The notes beneath the pieces were generated by a model. It saw nothing but the letters and a program-made list of their open reading frames with translations. It was not told the origin of the DNA and did no database searches. Below, one piece after another: positions 18,033-25,873 of a DNA stretch of 64,000 bases; position 1 is the first letter of the stretch, and each line of letters starts with the position of its first letter. A program made the translations under genes and the position numbers. This DNA comes from CALMEC01 sp963765105 (GTDB taxonomy: Bacteria > Actinomycetota > Thermoleophilia > Miltoncostaeales > Miltoncostaeaceae). The stretch covers positions 558,001-622,000 of the forward strand of contig CAVXUW010000002.1 of the NCBI GenBank assembly GCA_963765105.1, read 5' to 3'.

Positions 18033-19052
18033 CTAAAAACTCCAGAGCGAGCCGCACGGCTCGCAGGGCACGGGTGGGTCGTCCGATTGGTGCCGGTTGC
18101 GGAAGTTCTGCATTGTCGGCCCGTTCCAGGTGGCTTCCACACCGTCGCGAATCACGTCGCCCAGCACGATTGCTCGCTGGTCGGTCGTTGCGAACGGGGC
18201 CATACAGCACGGAAGCATCGTGCCGTGAGCGGTGACGTAGAGCACCTTCCACGGCCGACGGCAGGCACGCCAGGCCCCAGGGATGAGCTCACCGTTGCCG
18301 ATGGCGCCGTCGCCATCGGTGCCGCCGCTACCCGTCAAAGCGAGCCCCAACTCTGCGGCGAGCGACTGGCACTGCGCCAAGATCTCGTCCTGTTGCAGGT
18401 GCAGCTCATGTGTGACGGCTTGCTCGGCGGTTGCGAGGCCAGTGCCGTTGAACACGAGTCGCTGCAGGTTGACCTCCCCAGCGCCGATGTCGGCGGCGAT
18501 GCGTACCAGGTCGGGAAGCTCATGAAGGTTCTCGCGCAGCGCCGTGGCCCACACCGACACAAACGGCTGCTCCTCACCGCGCTGGCGCCGGCGTTCGGTG
18601 AACGCGGCAACGTTACGAAGGATCTTCGGCAGCACGTCGGCACCGCGAACCCGGAGGAAGGTCTCCGGGGTTGCCGCGTCGAGCGATACGCGCAGATCGT
18701 TGAGGCCTGCGGCGGTGATGGCATCGCCCCGTCGCTCGTTCAACAACGTCCCGTTGGTGTTGAACACCACACGGGCCCCGCGGCTCACGCCATACGCGAT
18801 CATTTCGGGTAGGCGCGGGTTGAGCAGAGGTTCCCCCACACCGTGCAGCACGATGCGATCGAGCGTGGGAACGCTGTCGCCGATCTCCCGCATGCGTTCG
18901 ACGGTGAGGTCGGCAGGGGGTTCCAACTCGATGAAGGTGCGCGGGCACGTTTCGCACAAGAGGTTGCAGCGGTTGGTCACCTCAAAATAGATCTCACGGG
19001 GGAGGGGAGCCACCGCCGCGCGCTGAGTGGGCATCTCGAGGCGCGTACTCAA
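18033..19052 (-). CDS. Radical SAM/SPASM-domain enzyme
   Basis: This 339-residue radical SAM enzyme has the cluster motif CNLLCETC in EVTNRCNLLCETCPRTF. SAM-binding elements follow: LHGVGEPLLNPRLPE, VVFNTNGTLL and LRVSLDAATPETF. The C-terminal region has ACRRPWKVLYVTAHGTMLP, CCMAPF and CEPCG, a SPASM-like auxiliary-cluster set, usual in enzymes that modify peptides or proteins. The TTG at 19052 is in a TTGA overlap with the haem lipoprotein stop and has GAGGGG about 11 nt upstream; ATG at 19034 is the alternative. It is coupled to two c-type-haem lipoprotein genes. Confidence 0.85.
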   Translation of the reverse strand: MSTRLEMPTQRAAVAPLPREIYFEVTNRCNLLCETCPRTFIELEPPADLTVERMREIGDSVPTLDRIVLHGVGEPLLNPRLPEMIAYGVSRGARVVFNTNGTLLNERRGDAITAAGLNDLRVSLDAATPETFLRVRGADVLPKILRNVAAFTERRRQRGEEQPFVSVWATALRENLHELPDLVRIAADIGAGEVNLQRLVFNGTGLATAEQAVTHELHLQQDEILAQCQSLAAELGLALTGSGGTDGDGAIGNGELIPGAWRACRRPWKVLYVTAHGTMLPCCMAPFATTDQRAIVLGDVIRDGVEATWNGPTMQNFRNRHQSDDPPVPCEPCGSLWSF

Positions 19053-19384
19053 TTGTCGTTCGCCCCCTCGGTGATCCACGCACTGATCGTTGCGCGGTCC
19101 TCGGCGCTCATCAGGTTGACGAGAAGGGGGTCGGGCGGATGGGTCAGCAAGAAGCTCAACTCCGGGCGGCCCGGCAGCACACGCTGAAAGGCCAGGTTCG
19201 TTTGTGCGGGGACACGAACCAGTTGAGCGTAGGAGCGGTCGCGACGAAGGTCAAGTTGCGGGTAACTCACCGGGTGGCAACTCGTGCACTTGCCGTCGAA
19301 GATCGACTGCACGTCGCGTGAGAACGACACGCTGGATGTGCCGCCGCAACCGGCGACCGTCAGCGCGCCGGCGAGGATGGTCAC
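19049..19384 (-). CDS. Short c-type-haem lipoprotein
   Basis: This 111-residue precursor has a signal peptide with lipobox TVAGC and a single haem-binding CTSCH motif in SIFDGKCTSCHPVSYPQLDL. The C-terminal ATISAWITEGANDN resembles the end of planctomycete-type cytochrome c domains. It has no obvious second haem. The GTG start is in a GTGA overlap with the larger cytochrome-like gene upstream, and its own stop overlaps the radical SAM gene. Electron transfer or sensing at the outer face of the membrane is inferred. Confidence 0.8.
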   Translation of the reverse strand: MTILAGALTVAGCGGTSSVSFSRDVQSIFDGKCTSCHPVSYPQLDLRRDRSYAQLVRVPAQTNLAFQRVLPGRPELSFLLTHPPDPLLVNLMSAEDRATISAWITEGANDN

Positions 19385-20490
19385 GAGCTGACGCGCAGGA
19401 AGTCGCTGATGTTGCAGGTTTCGTCGGCCGCCAGGAAGATCCATTCTCCGGTGAGCTCCTCGTCGAACTCGCGCGTCCAGCGCCCCTCCACGGTCTCATT
19501 TGCGGCGTCGGTTAGGGCGGTGAACTCGAGCACTTTGCCGGTGGCGACGTTAACGGCGATGGTGTAGTTGCGGTCCAAGGAACGGCCCGCGAGATCGACG
19601 GCAAGAGAGGTTTTGCCTCCGCTGACGGTGACCGTCGGGTTCGTCAGCGTTGGGTTCTGGATCAGTCTGTCCGGCAAACCAAAGTCGGCCGACGCCGTTG
19701 CGGATTCCGCCACCTCGACAATGCGGGCGACGTAGATCTTCTTGGGCGCGTAGGCCTTCGCCTCGAGACGTCCCGAGGGAATCTTCGGAAGGGTGTAGCG
19801 GCCGTCGACGCCCGTGATCGCTCCTCGCACGTGCTCCTCACCGTCGGGGAACTGGGAGCCCTTGAGCAGGAGCGTCACGACCGCGCCGGCGATCGGCTTT
19901 CCCCGTTGATCTCGGACGATGCCCGTCAGCGTGGCGGAACCGTTCTCGGTCGTTGCCTGCGGGGCGCCCGCGAACGTCGACTGCGCGCCCGGTGTGGGTG
20001 TCGCCGACCCCGACACGGTCTGGCCGGCATCGTTCTTGGCGCCCTGAGCGATCCAGTCACGGATGACTCGCAGGTCGCTTTCGGGAAGGCGGGCGGCCAT
20101 TGGTGGCATGCGGGTGCCGACGTCGGGAACGTCACCCAACCCCTTTGATCCGATGACCTTCTGGAAGAGGAAGCTGGCATCAGGGTCACCGGCGACCACG
20201 CGCACCCGACCGGGGGCTTCGACGGCGCCGACGCCGACGATGTCGGCATACGCCTTCCCGGCGCTGAGATCGATGGAGCCGTTCACATTGGGGTGGCATC
20301 CCGAGCACTTCGTCGTGAAGATCTCCTGAACTTGGGAGAACGCCACCGGCGTGGACGACACCGCTCCGAGGTCGAGCTCGCCATTGGCGGGGCTCGACGG
20401 GGCGGGGGACGTTGCGGTGTCATTGCCGCAGCCGACAACAAGCGACGCGGCGATGATTGTGAGAAGTACAGCGAGTCTTCGGGAAGCCAT
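19381..20490 (-). CDS. c-type-haem lipoprotein with carboxypeptidase-regulatory-like domain
   Basis: This 369-residue lipoprotein has the lipobox LVVGC. A planctomycete-type cytochrome domain occupies about residues 40-155, with haem motif CSGCH, likely axial Met in GTRMPPMAARLPE, and VIRDWIAQGA at its end. A Thr/Pro-rich linker leads to a beta-sandwich domain (about 190-270: LTGIVRDQRGKPIAGAVVTL, GVDGRYTLPKIPSG) of the carboxypeptidase regulatory-like type, which often binds surfaces or sugars. It heads the operon with the short haem lipoprotein and the radical SAM/SPASM enzyme. Confidence 0.85.
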   Translation of the reverse strand: MASRRLAVLLTIIAASLVVGCGNDTATSPAPSSPANGELDLGAVSSTPVAFSQVQEIFTTKCSGCHPNVNGSIDLSAGKAYADIVGVGAVEAPGRVRVVAGDPDASFLFQKVIGSKGLGDVPDVGTRMPPMAARLPESDLRVIRDWIAQGAKNDAGQTVSGSATPTPGAQSTFAGAPQATTENGSATLTGIVRDQRGKPIAGAVVTLLLKGSQFPDGEEHVRGAITGVDGRYTLPKIPSGRLEAKAYAPKKIYVARIVEVAESATASADFGLPDRLIQNPTLTNPTVTVSGGKTSLAVDLAGRSLDRNYTIAVNVATGKVLEFTALTDAANETVEGRWTREFDEELTGEWIFLAADETCNISDFLRVSS

Positions 20491-20578
20491 CCGATAAACC
20501 TACTCGCGCCACCCGACATCTTTCTGACGAACGGATTAATTCTCAACCGGCGCCACGCGCCTTTGCGAAGATGGCGCC

Positions 20579-21247
20579 ATGGAACTCACCGACGTGATGC
20601 GCACCACTTTTGCGTGCCGGCAGTTCACGGACGACGCGCTGCCGGACGAGGTGCTCTACCGGATCCTCGACACTGCTCGTTTCGCACCGAGCGGGGGCAA
20701 CCGGCAGGGGCAGCATGTGATCGTCGTGCGTGATCGTGAGGTGCGGCGGCGCTTGGCGGATCTGTGTCGATCCACGATGGCCGTCTACATGGCCCAGGTT
20801 CAGCTCGGCGAGTCGCCGTGGAACACCATCGTCCCCAGCCGGGTGGATCCCGGGCGGGCCAGTACAGCGGCGATCGAATCGCCGTTCCTCGATGGATTCG
20901 CCGACCTGCCGGCCCTGCTCGTGATTGCCCTCGACCTGGCGTTCGTCGCCAGCTTCGACCAATCCCTCGATCGGGTGGGGGTGATCTCGGGTGCGTCGGT
21001 CTATCCGTTCGTCCAGAACATCCTTCTTGCCGCACGCAATGAGGGCTACGGCGGCGTTCTCACCACGTTCCTCGCCGGTCGTGAGCGCGAGGCGCAGCAG
21101 CTGCTCGGCCTGCCGCCCCACCTCGCGGTCGCCGCGATGGTGCCGTTGGGACGGCCTGTCAAGCAACTCACGCGCCTGCGACGGCGGCCGGTCGAGCAAT
21201 TCACCACCGTCGACAGCTTCGACGGCCCGGCCTTCACCGGCGGGTGA
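20579..21247 (+). CDS. Nitroreductase-family flavoprotein
   Basis: This 222-residue member of the FMN-dependent nitroreductase fold begins with the family FMN-phosphate motif RTTFACRQFTDDALPD, and continues with ARFAPSGGNRQGQHVIVVRD and GASVYPFVQNILLAARNEGY, then GGVLTT and LLGLPPHLAVAAMVPLG. Members reduce nitro groups, quinones or halogenated tyrosines or act in cofactor chemistry; the substrate is not evident. It is divergent from the haem-lipoprotein operon and 16 bp upstream of acdS. Confidence 0.88.
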   Translation: MELTDVMRTTFACRQFTDDALPDEVLYRILDTARFAPSGGNRQGQHVIVVRDREVRRRLADLCRSTMAVYMAQVQLGESPWNTIVPSRVDPGRASTAAIESPFLDGFADLPALLVIALDLAFVASFDQSLDRVGVISGASVYPFVQNILLAARNEGYGGVLTTFLAGREREAQQLLGLPPHLAVAAMVPLGRPVKQLTRLRRRPVEQFTTVDSFDGPAFTGG

Positions 21248-21250
21248 CGG

Positions 21251-21256
21251 TAGGCT
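21251..21256 (+). promoter_or_regulatory. TAGGCT -10-like hexamer for acdS
   Basis: TAGGCT ends 7 nt before the acdS ATG and there is no Shine-Dalgarno. A leaderless acdS transcript is likely. Confidence 0.4.
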
Positions 21257-21263
21257 CGATCCC

Positions 21264-22277
21264 ATGGGCCTTTCCGACTTTCCCCGCTACCCGTTGACCT
21301 TCGGGCCCTCGCCGCTGCAGCCGCTTCACCGCCTCACGAAACACCTGGGCGGCAAGGTCGAGATCTGGGCCAAGCGCGAGGATTGCAACAGCGGTCTCGC
21401 CTACGGGGGCAACAAAGTGCGCAAGCTGGAGTATCTCGTTGCCGAGGCGCTCGCCACCGGGTGCGACACGCTCGTCTCCATCGGCGGGGTCCAGTCAAAC
21501 CACACGCGGCAGGTTGCGGCAACCGCCGCTCACCTGGGCCTGGGGTGCGTGCTCGTGCAGGAGCATTGGGTGGAGTGGGACGACCTCGGCTACGACACGG
21601 TCGGCAACATCATGCTCTCGCGCATCATGGGCGCCGATGTGCGGATGAGCGACGCCGGCTTCGACATCGGCTTCCGCCCGAGCTGGGAGGACGCCATTGC
21701 GTCGGTCACCGCGTCCGGGGGCATGCCCTACGCGATCCCGGCCGGCGCGTCTGACCATCCGCTCGGAGGACTGGGATTTGCCGGCTGGGCCATGGAGGTG
21801 CAGGACCAGGAACGGGCTCTTGACACGTTTTTCGACACCATCGTGGTGTGCTCGGTCACCGGTTCCACCCAGGCGGGAATGATCGCCGGGTTCGCGGGCC
21901 AGGAACGTCCGCGACGCGTTGCGGGGATCGACGGCTCCGCGACCTACCAGCAGACCTGGGACCAGATCGCACGCATTGCCCGCTTCACCGCCGAGACCAT
22001 CGGCCTGGACCGCGATCTGCGTGATGACGAGATCGAGCTGGTCGACGGCTATGCCGCGGAGATCTACGGCGTTCCGGACGATGCAACTGTCGCGGCCATC
22101 CGCCTCGTGGGACGACTCGAGGGCATGATCACCGACCCGGTGTACGAGGGAAAATCGATGGCCGGCCTCATCGACATGGTCACCCGTGGCGACATCCCCG
22201 CAGGATCCAAAGTGCTCTACGCCCACCTCGGTGGCCAACCGGCCATCAACGCCTACAGCACGGCTTTCGCCAACTAG
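21264..22277 (+). CDS. acdS: 1-aminocyclopropane-1-carboxylate deaminase
   Basis: The PLP enzyme AcdS splits ACC, the plant ethylene precursor, into 2-oxobutanoate and ammonia. The 337-residue protein has the PLP lysine K51 in AYGGNKVRKLEY and SIGGVQSNHTRQVAATAA. At the C-terminus it has Y294 and E295 (TDPVYEGKSM) and L322 (AHLGGQP). The pair E295/L322 separates true ACC deaminases from D-cysteine desulfhydrases, so the assignment is strong. A longer frame upstream overlaps the nitroreductase and is rejected. Its stop overlaps the convergent Nudix gene by 4 bp. Confidence 0.93.
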   Translation: MGLSDFPRYPLTFGPSPLQPLHRLTKHLGGKVEIWAKREDCNSGLAYGGNKVRKLEYLVAEALATGCDTLVSIGGVQSNHTRQVAATAAHLGLGCVLVQEHWVEWDDLGYDTVGNIMLSRIMGADVRMSDAGFDIGFRPSWEDAIASVTASGGMPYAIPAGASDHPLGGLGFAGWAMEVQDQERALDTFFDTIVVCSVTGSTQAGMIAGFAGQERPRRVAGIDGSATYQQTWDQIARIARFTAETIGLDRDLRDDEIELVDGYAAEIYGVPDDATVAAIRLVGRLEGMITDPVYEGKSMAGLIDMVTRGDIPAGSKVLYAHLGGQPAINAYSTAFAN

Positions 22278-22777
22278 CTGGGGCGTCGTCCCAGGGGAGG
22301 CATGAAGTACGTGCGGTCCGGGGGGCGGAAGGCATCGCGCAGGATCACCTTCGCCCAGATCGCCAGGTCGAGCGTGGCGATCTGTTCCTGCGAGAACCAC
22401 CCGACTTCGAGAGTGGATATGCCATCCGCGCGGGGAGTCCCACTGACAATGGTGCATTCGAAGGTGGTCATCGCATACGAGATGCGGTCACCGTTGCCGT
22501 AGGTCACGAGGAATGCGCTTCCGCCGTACACACCCAGCACGCGATTGGGCTCGACCTCGAGGTGGGTCTCCTCGAACATCTCACGCGTCGCCGCATCAGC
22601 AGGTGACTCGTGTGGGCGCATGCTGCCACCCGGGATCACCCACAGTTTCGTATCCGCGTGGCGCACCAGCAAGATGCGCTCCTGCGGGTCGCGCACCACG
22701 ACGGTCACGGACGGAACCAGAATCAACGATGAGCCAACGCGGTCGCGCAGACCCTTCAGGTAATCGGAGATCGGCAC
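22274..22777 (-). CDS. Nudix hydrolase
   Basis: This 167-residue Nudix protein hydrolyses a nucleoside-diphosphate-linked compound, identity unknown. RILLVRHADTKLWVIPGGSM leads into the Nudix box with ESPADAATREMFEET. The motif is complete (G, E, RE, EE in order). The end, PPDRTYFMPPLGRRPS, is Pro/Arg rich. It is convergent with acdS and its start lies 12 bp past the end of the small basic protein gene, suggesting co-transcription. Confidence 0.85.
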   Translation of the reverse strand: MPISDYLKGLRDRVGSSLILVPSVTVVVRDPQERILLVRHADTKLWVIPGGSMRPHESPADAATREMFEETHLEVEPNRVLGVYGGSAFLVTYGNGDRISYAMTTFECTIVSGTPRADGISTLEVGWFSQEQIATLDLAIWAKVILRDAFRPPDRTYFMPPLGRRPS

Positions 22778-22789
22778 CGGATGGCGCGG

Positions 22790-22915
22790 CTACGACGCAG
22801 ACGGGGCGGCGGCCGCAGCAGCCTTGTTTGCCTCGATCGTCCGCTTCGTGCGGTCCTTCTTGATGCGCTGGCGATCCTTCTTCCAACGAACGCTCTTACG
22901 GGCACCTCGTCCCAC
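22790..22915 (-). CDS. 41-residue highly basic protein
   Basis: This small gene has a GTG start preceded by AGGAG at a 6-nt spacing (22921-22927), the best ribosome binding site in the region. The product reads VGRGARKSVRWKKDRQRIKK, then DRTKRTIEANKAAAAAAPSAS: an Arg/Lys-rich helix with an Ala-rich tail. The composition resembles very small ribosome-associated or nucleic-acid-binding proteins such as the bS22/AURKAIP1-like group, but I cannot match it to a family. The stop is TAG. Confidence 0.75.
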   Translation of the reverse strand: MGRGARKSVRWKKDRQRIKKDRTKRTIEANKAAAAAAPSAS

Positions 22916-22920
22916 GTGAA

Positions 22921-22927
22921 TCTCCTG
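22921..22927 (-). promoter_or_regulatory. Shine-Dalgarno of the 41-residue protein
   Basis: On the minus strand this reads CAGGAGA, 5-6 nt before the GTG at 22915. It is the main evidence that the small gene is real. Confidence 0.7.
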
Positions 22928-22971
22928 ATCGTTGACGACCGGGCCATCCTACGCCATCGTCGCCAACTGCG

Positions 22972-23005
22972 CGGTACCCGGCCCACCATGGCGGACCGGG
23001 TACCG
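22972..23005 (-). terminator. Terminator-like hairpin after glnN
   Basis: CGGTACCCGG (22972-22981) and CCGGGTACCG (22996-23005) form a perfect 10-bp stem around a 14-nt loop, 11 bp beyond the glnN stop. No T-tract follows, which is common in high-GC actinobacteria. Confidence 0.55.
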
Positions 23006-23016
23006 GCAACAACGAC

Positions 23017-25161
23017 CTACTTGATGAAGAGGATCTCCGAGTACTTCGGGAGCGGCCACAGGTCGTCGGCCACGATCCGCTCGAGCTGATCGGCAACGTC
23101 GCGCACCGCCGCCATCGCCGTCAAAACCTTGTCCCGCATGAAGATCGCGTGCTTCAGCACGTCGCCCTCAGGATGGTTGGCATTGACCTTTTCCAAGGCT
23201 TTGATCGTGACGATGAACTTCTTCACGAGCACCTCGGTCTCACGGACCAGCTCCGGCACCTGAGCAGCACGAAGCTGTGCGAGGTGGCGGGTGGACGCGG
23301 GGAGCAACATCGTGCGCGCAATCGATGCGGCGGTTTCCGCTTCGATGTTGAGCTTTGCGACGTACTGCTCAACCCACACCTCGTACCGGGCCTCGATCTC
23401 ACGGTTGCTCAGCACCCCATAGGTGGAAAACACGCCGATGGACTGCTTCGAAATGACCTCTGGCAACGCGTCGGGCGTGGTGCGGTGATTCAGCAGGCCG
23501 CGCTTGTTGGCCTCCACGTGCCACGCCTCGTCGTAGTTGTCGCCGCCGAAGACCACGCGACGGTTGGCCTTGTAGGACGTGCCGAGGACACCGGCAAGGA
23601 CCGCGTCGACCGACTTGCCCTTCTTCGCCGTCTCGAGCTTGTCGGCCAGGTCGTCGATGGCCTGGGCCGCGATGGTGTTGAGTACCGTGTTGGCGAAGCT
23701 CGGCGACATGCTGGAGCCGAGTGCCCGGAACTCGAACTTGTTGCCCGTAAACGCAAACGGGCTGGTGCGGTTGCGGTCACCGGAATCCATCGGAAGCGGC
23801 GGCAGCACCGGGGTGCCGAGCCCCAACACGGAATCCGGTGTCGTTGCCCCGCCCTTACCTCCGGCGAGCACGTTGAACACCTGCTCGAGTTCGGTGCCGA
23901 GGAAGATCGAGATGATGGCCGGTGGTGCCTCATTGGCACCGAGCCGGTGATCCTGACCGGCCGTTGCGATGGCGGCGCGGAGAAGGCCCTGGTGCTTGTT
24001 GACGGCCTGCACAACGGCGGTCGCGAAAAACAGGAACAACTCGTTGGTGTGGGGATCGTCGCCCGGATCGAGCAGGTTCTTCCCGCTGTCGGTGGCCATT
24101 GACCAGTTGTTGTGCTTACCCGAGCCGTTGACACCGGCGAAGGGCTTCTCATGAAGCAGACACACCAGGCCGTAGCGACGGGCGACGGTCTGCAGCACCT
24201 GCATGCACAGCTGCTGGTGGTCGGAGCCGACGTTCGAGCCCTCGAATACCGGGGCGATCTCATACTGGTTCGGCGCCACCTCGTTGTGGCGGGTCTTGAT
24301 CGGCACCCCGAGCCGGGCAAGTTCGTCTTCCACCTCGAGCATGTAGGCGAGTACCCGCTCCGGGATGGACCCGAAGTAGTGGTCGTCGAGCTCGTGGCCC
24401 TTCGGCGGTTTGGCACCGAAGAGGGTGCGGCCGGTGGTCACCAGGTCGGGCCGCTCGTAGTAGTACTGCTCGTCGACGAGGAAGTACTCCTGCTCCGGCC
24501 CGATGGTGGTGAAGACCCGCTCCGTGTCGTGGTCGCCAAACAGGCGAAGGGCGCGGACGGCGGCGCGTGACAGGGCGTCCATGGAACGCAGGAGAGGGAT
24601 CTTGTTGTCGAGGGCCTCACCGGTCCACGACGCGAAGGCCGTGGGAATGCACAAGTAGGCGCCGTTGGGGTTGCGGAGAACGAACGCCGGGCTGGTCGGG
24701 TCCCACGCCGTGTAGCCACGGGCCTCGAACGTGGCGCGAATGCCGCCGGTGGGGAAGCTCGATGCGTCGGGCTCGCCGCGAATGAGTTCCTTGCCACTGA
24801 ACTCGGCAATCGCTGACCCGTCACTGACAGGACCGAAGAACGAGTCGTGCTTCTCCGCGGTTGAGCCGGTAAGGGGCTGGAACCAGTGGGTGTAGTGCGT
24901 AGCACCCTTCTCCAGCGCCCACTCCTTCATTGCTTGCGCCACCACGTCGGCGATCGACGCGTCGAGCGCCTCGCTCCGCGAGATCGTGCGTTGGAGTTGC
25001 CGGTAGACCTCTTTCGGCAGATGCCGCTGTTGTGCTGTGGCGCCGAAGACGTCCTCGCCAAAAATCGCGGAGCCGGGGTCGGTGAGGTCGACGGTTCCCA
25101 TCGCGGTCCCGTTGGGGGCCCACTGGGCGGCCAGGACATTGGGTTGCCGGTGTTTTGCCAT
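23017..25161 (-). CDS. glnN: Glutamine synthetase type III
   Basis: GlnN makes glutamine from glutamate, ammonia and ATP as a dodecamer. The 714-residue length and motifs are those of the GSIII class: EKHDSFFGP, FEARGYTAWDPTSPAF, GPEQEYFLVD, TRHNEVAPNQYEIAPVFEGS, LLHEKPFAGVNGSGKHNNWS, then HRLGANEAPPAIIS and FTGNKFEFRALGSS. A strong AAGGAGG lies directly before an in-frame ATG (25173, spacing 0) and 12 nt before the ATG at 25161; the latter is chosen. It is monocistronic with a hairpin after the stop. Confidence 0.94.
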   Translation of the reverse strand: MAKHRQPNVLAAQWAPNGTAMGTVDLTDPGSAIFGEDVFGATAQQRHLPKEVYRQLQRTISRSEALDASIADVVAQAMKEWALEKGATHYTHWFQPLTGSTAEKHDSFFGPVSDGSAIAEFSGKELIRGEPDASSFPTGGIRATFEARGYTAWDPTSPAFVLRNPNGAYLCIPTAFASWTGEALDNKIPLLRSMDALSRAAVRALRLFGDHDTERVFTTIGPEQEYFLVDEQYYYERPDLVTTGRTLFGAKPPKGHELDDHYFGSIPERVLAYMLEVEDELARLGVPIKTRHNEVAPNQYEIAPVFEGSNVGSDHQQLCMQVLQTVARRYGLVCLLHEKPFAGVNGSGKHNNWSMATDSGKNLLDPGDDPHTNELFLFFATAVVQAVNKHQGLLRAAIATAGQDHRLGANEAPPAIISIFLGTELEQVFNVLAGGKGGATTPDSVLGLGTPVLPPLPMDSGDRNRTSPFAFTGNKFEFRALGSSMSPSFANTVLNTIAAQAIDDLADKLETAKKGKSVDAVLAGVLGTSYKANRRVVFGGDNYDEAWHVEANKRGLLNHRTTPDALPEVISKQSIGVFSTYGVLSNREIEARYEVWVEQYVAKLNIEAETAASIARTMLLPASTRHLAQLRAAQVPELVRETEVLVKKFIVTIKALEKVNANHPEGDVLKHAIFMRDKVLTAMAAVRDVADQLERIVADDLWPLPKYSEILFIK

Positions 25162-25173
25162 CGTGTGGTGCAT

Positions 25174-25180
25174 CCTCCTT
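25174..25180 (-). promoter_or_regulatory. Shine-Dalgarno of glnN
   Basis: The minus strand reads AAGGAGG. Its spacing of zero to ATG 25173 excludes that start and favours ATG 25161, 12 nt away. Confidence 0.55.
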
Positions 25181-25372
25181 GCCCCGCCGGGATGCCCCGA
25201 GAGAAGGGCCGGGCCGAGGGCGTTTCGGTGTGTCTGAGGCGCAGTCCCGCCTACTAAGGGAGTTTCTACAGGACCGGCTCAGTCAACGGAATTCGCCAAA
25301 TGGAGCAATCGGGCCCGGCGCAGTTCGCCCCGGGGAGAAAATTCACCATTTCCCTCAGGGCGATGCGGGGTC

Positions 25373-25873
25373 TTAAGGAGTCAGCTTTTCTGGCAGACCT
25401 TCATCGGCTGCGGCGACGGCGTCCTGCATCTCTTGACGCCGGTCGCGGAGGCGTCGGGTGAGCGCGGCATCGTTCGTCGCGAGGATCTGGGCGGCGAGCA
25501 ACCCGGCGTTTTGACCGTTGTCGATGGCCACTGTGGCCACGGGAACGCCACGTGGCATCTGCACGATCGACAGAAGGGAGTCCATCCCGTCGAGGGCGCT
25601 GCTTCTGACGGGGACTCCGATCACCGGCAGCACCGTGACCGCCGCCACCATTCCCGGAAGGTGTGCCGCCCCACCGGCACCGGCAATGATGACCTTGAGG
25701 CCCCGGTCGGCCGCAGTCTTGCCGTAGTCGATCATCTGTTCCGGCGTGCGATGCGCTGACACGACGTGAATTTCGTGTGCCACTCCAAGCTCCTCCAGAA
25801 CGGTCTTTGCGGCGCTCATGACGGGGAGGTCACTGTCGCTTCCCATAATGATCCCAACGAGCGGCGCGCTCAT
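25373..25873 (-). CDS. purE: N5-carboxyaminoimidazole ribonucleotide mutase
   Basis: PurE converts N5-CAIR to CAIR in purine synthesis. The 166-residue protein has the class I PurE motifs GIIMGSDSDLPVM, EIHVVSAHRTPEQM, IIAGAGGAAHLPGM, VIGVPVRSSALDGMDSLLSI and MPRGVPVATVAI, including the catalytic His in SAHRTP and the GAGGAAHLPG loop. Its ATG overlaps the purK stop by 4 bp, and the two enzymes act in sequence. Confidence 0.95.
   Translation of the reverse strand: MSAPLVGIIMGSDSDLPVMSAAKTVLEELGVAHEIHVVSAHRTPEQMIDYGKTAADRGLKVIIAGAGGAAHLPGMVAAVTVLPVIGVPVRSSALDGMDSLLSIVQMPRGVPVATVAIDNGQNAGLLAAQILATNDAALTRRLRDRRQEMQDAVAAADEGLPEKLTP

Noticed and set aside
20991..21263. N-terminal extension of acdS by 91 codons
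   Set aside because: It overlaps the nitroreductase gene, is Arg/Ser-rich, and would displace K51 and the other canonical residue numbers.
23149..24102. 317-codon plus-strand frame opposite glnN
   Set aside because: Shadow of the type III glutamine synthetase gene.
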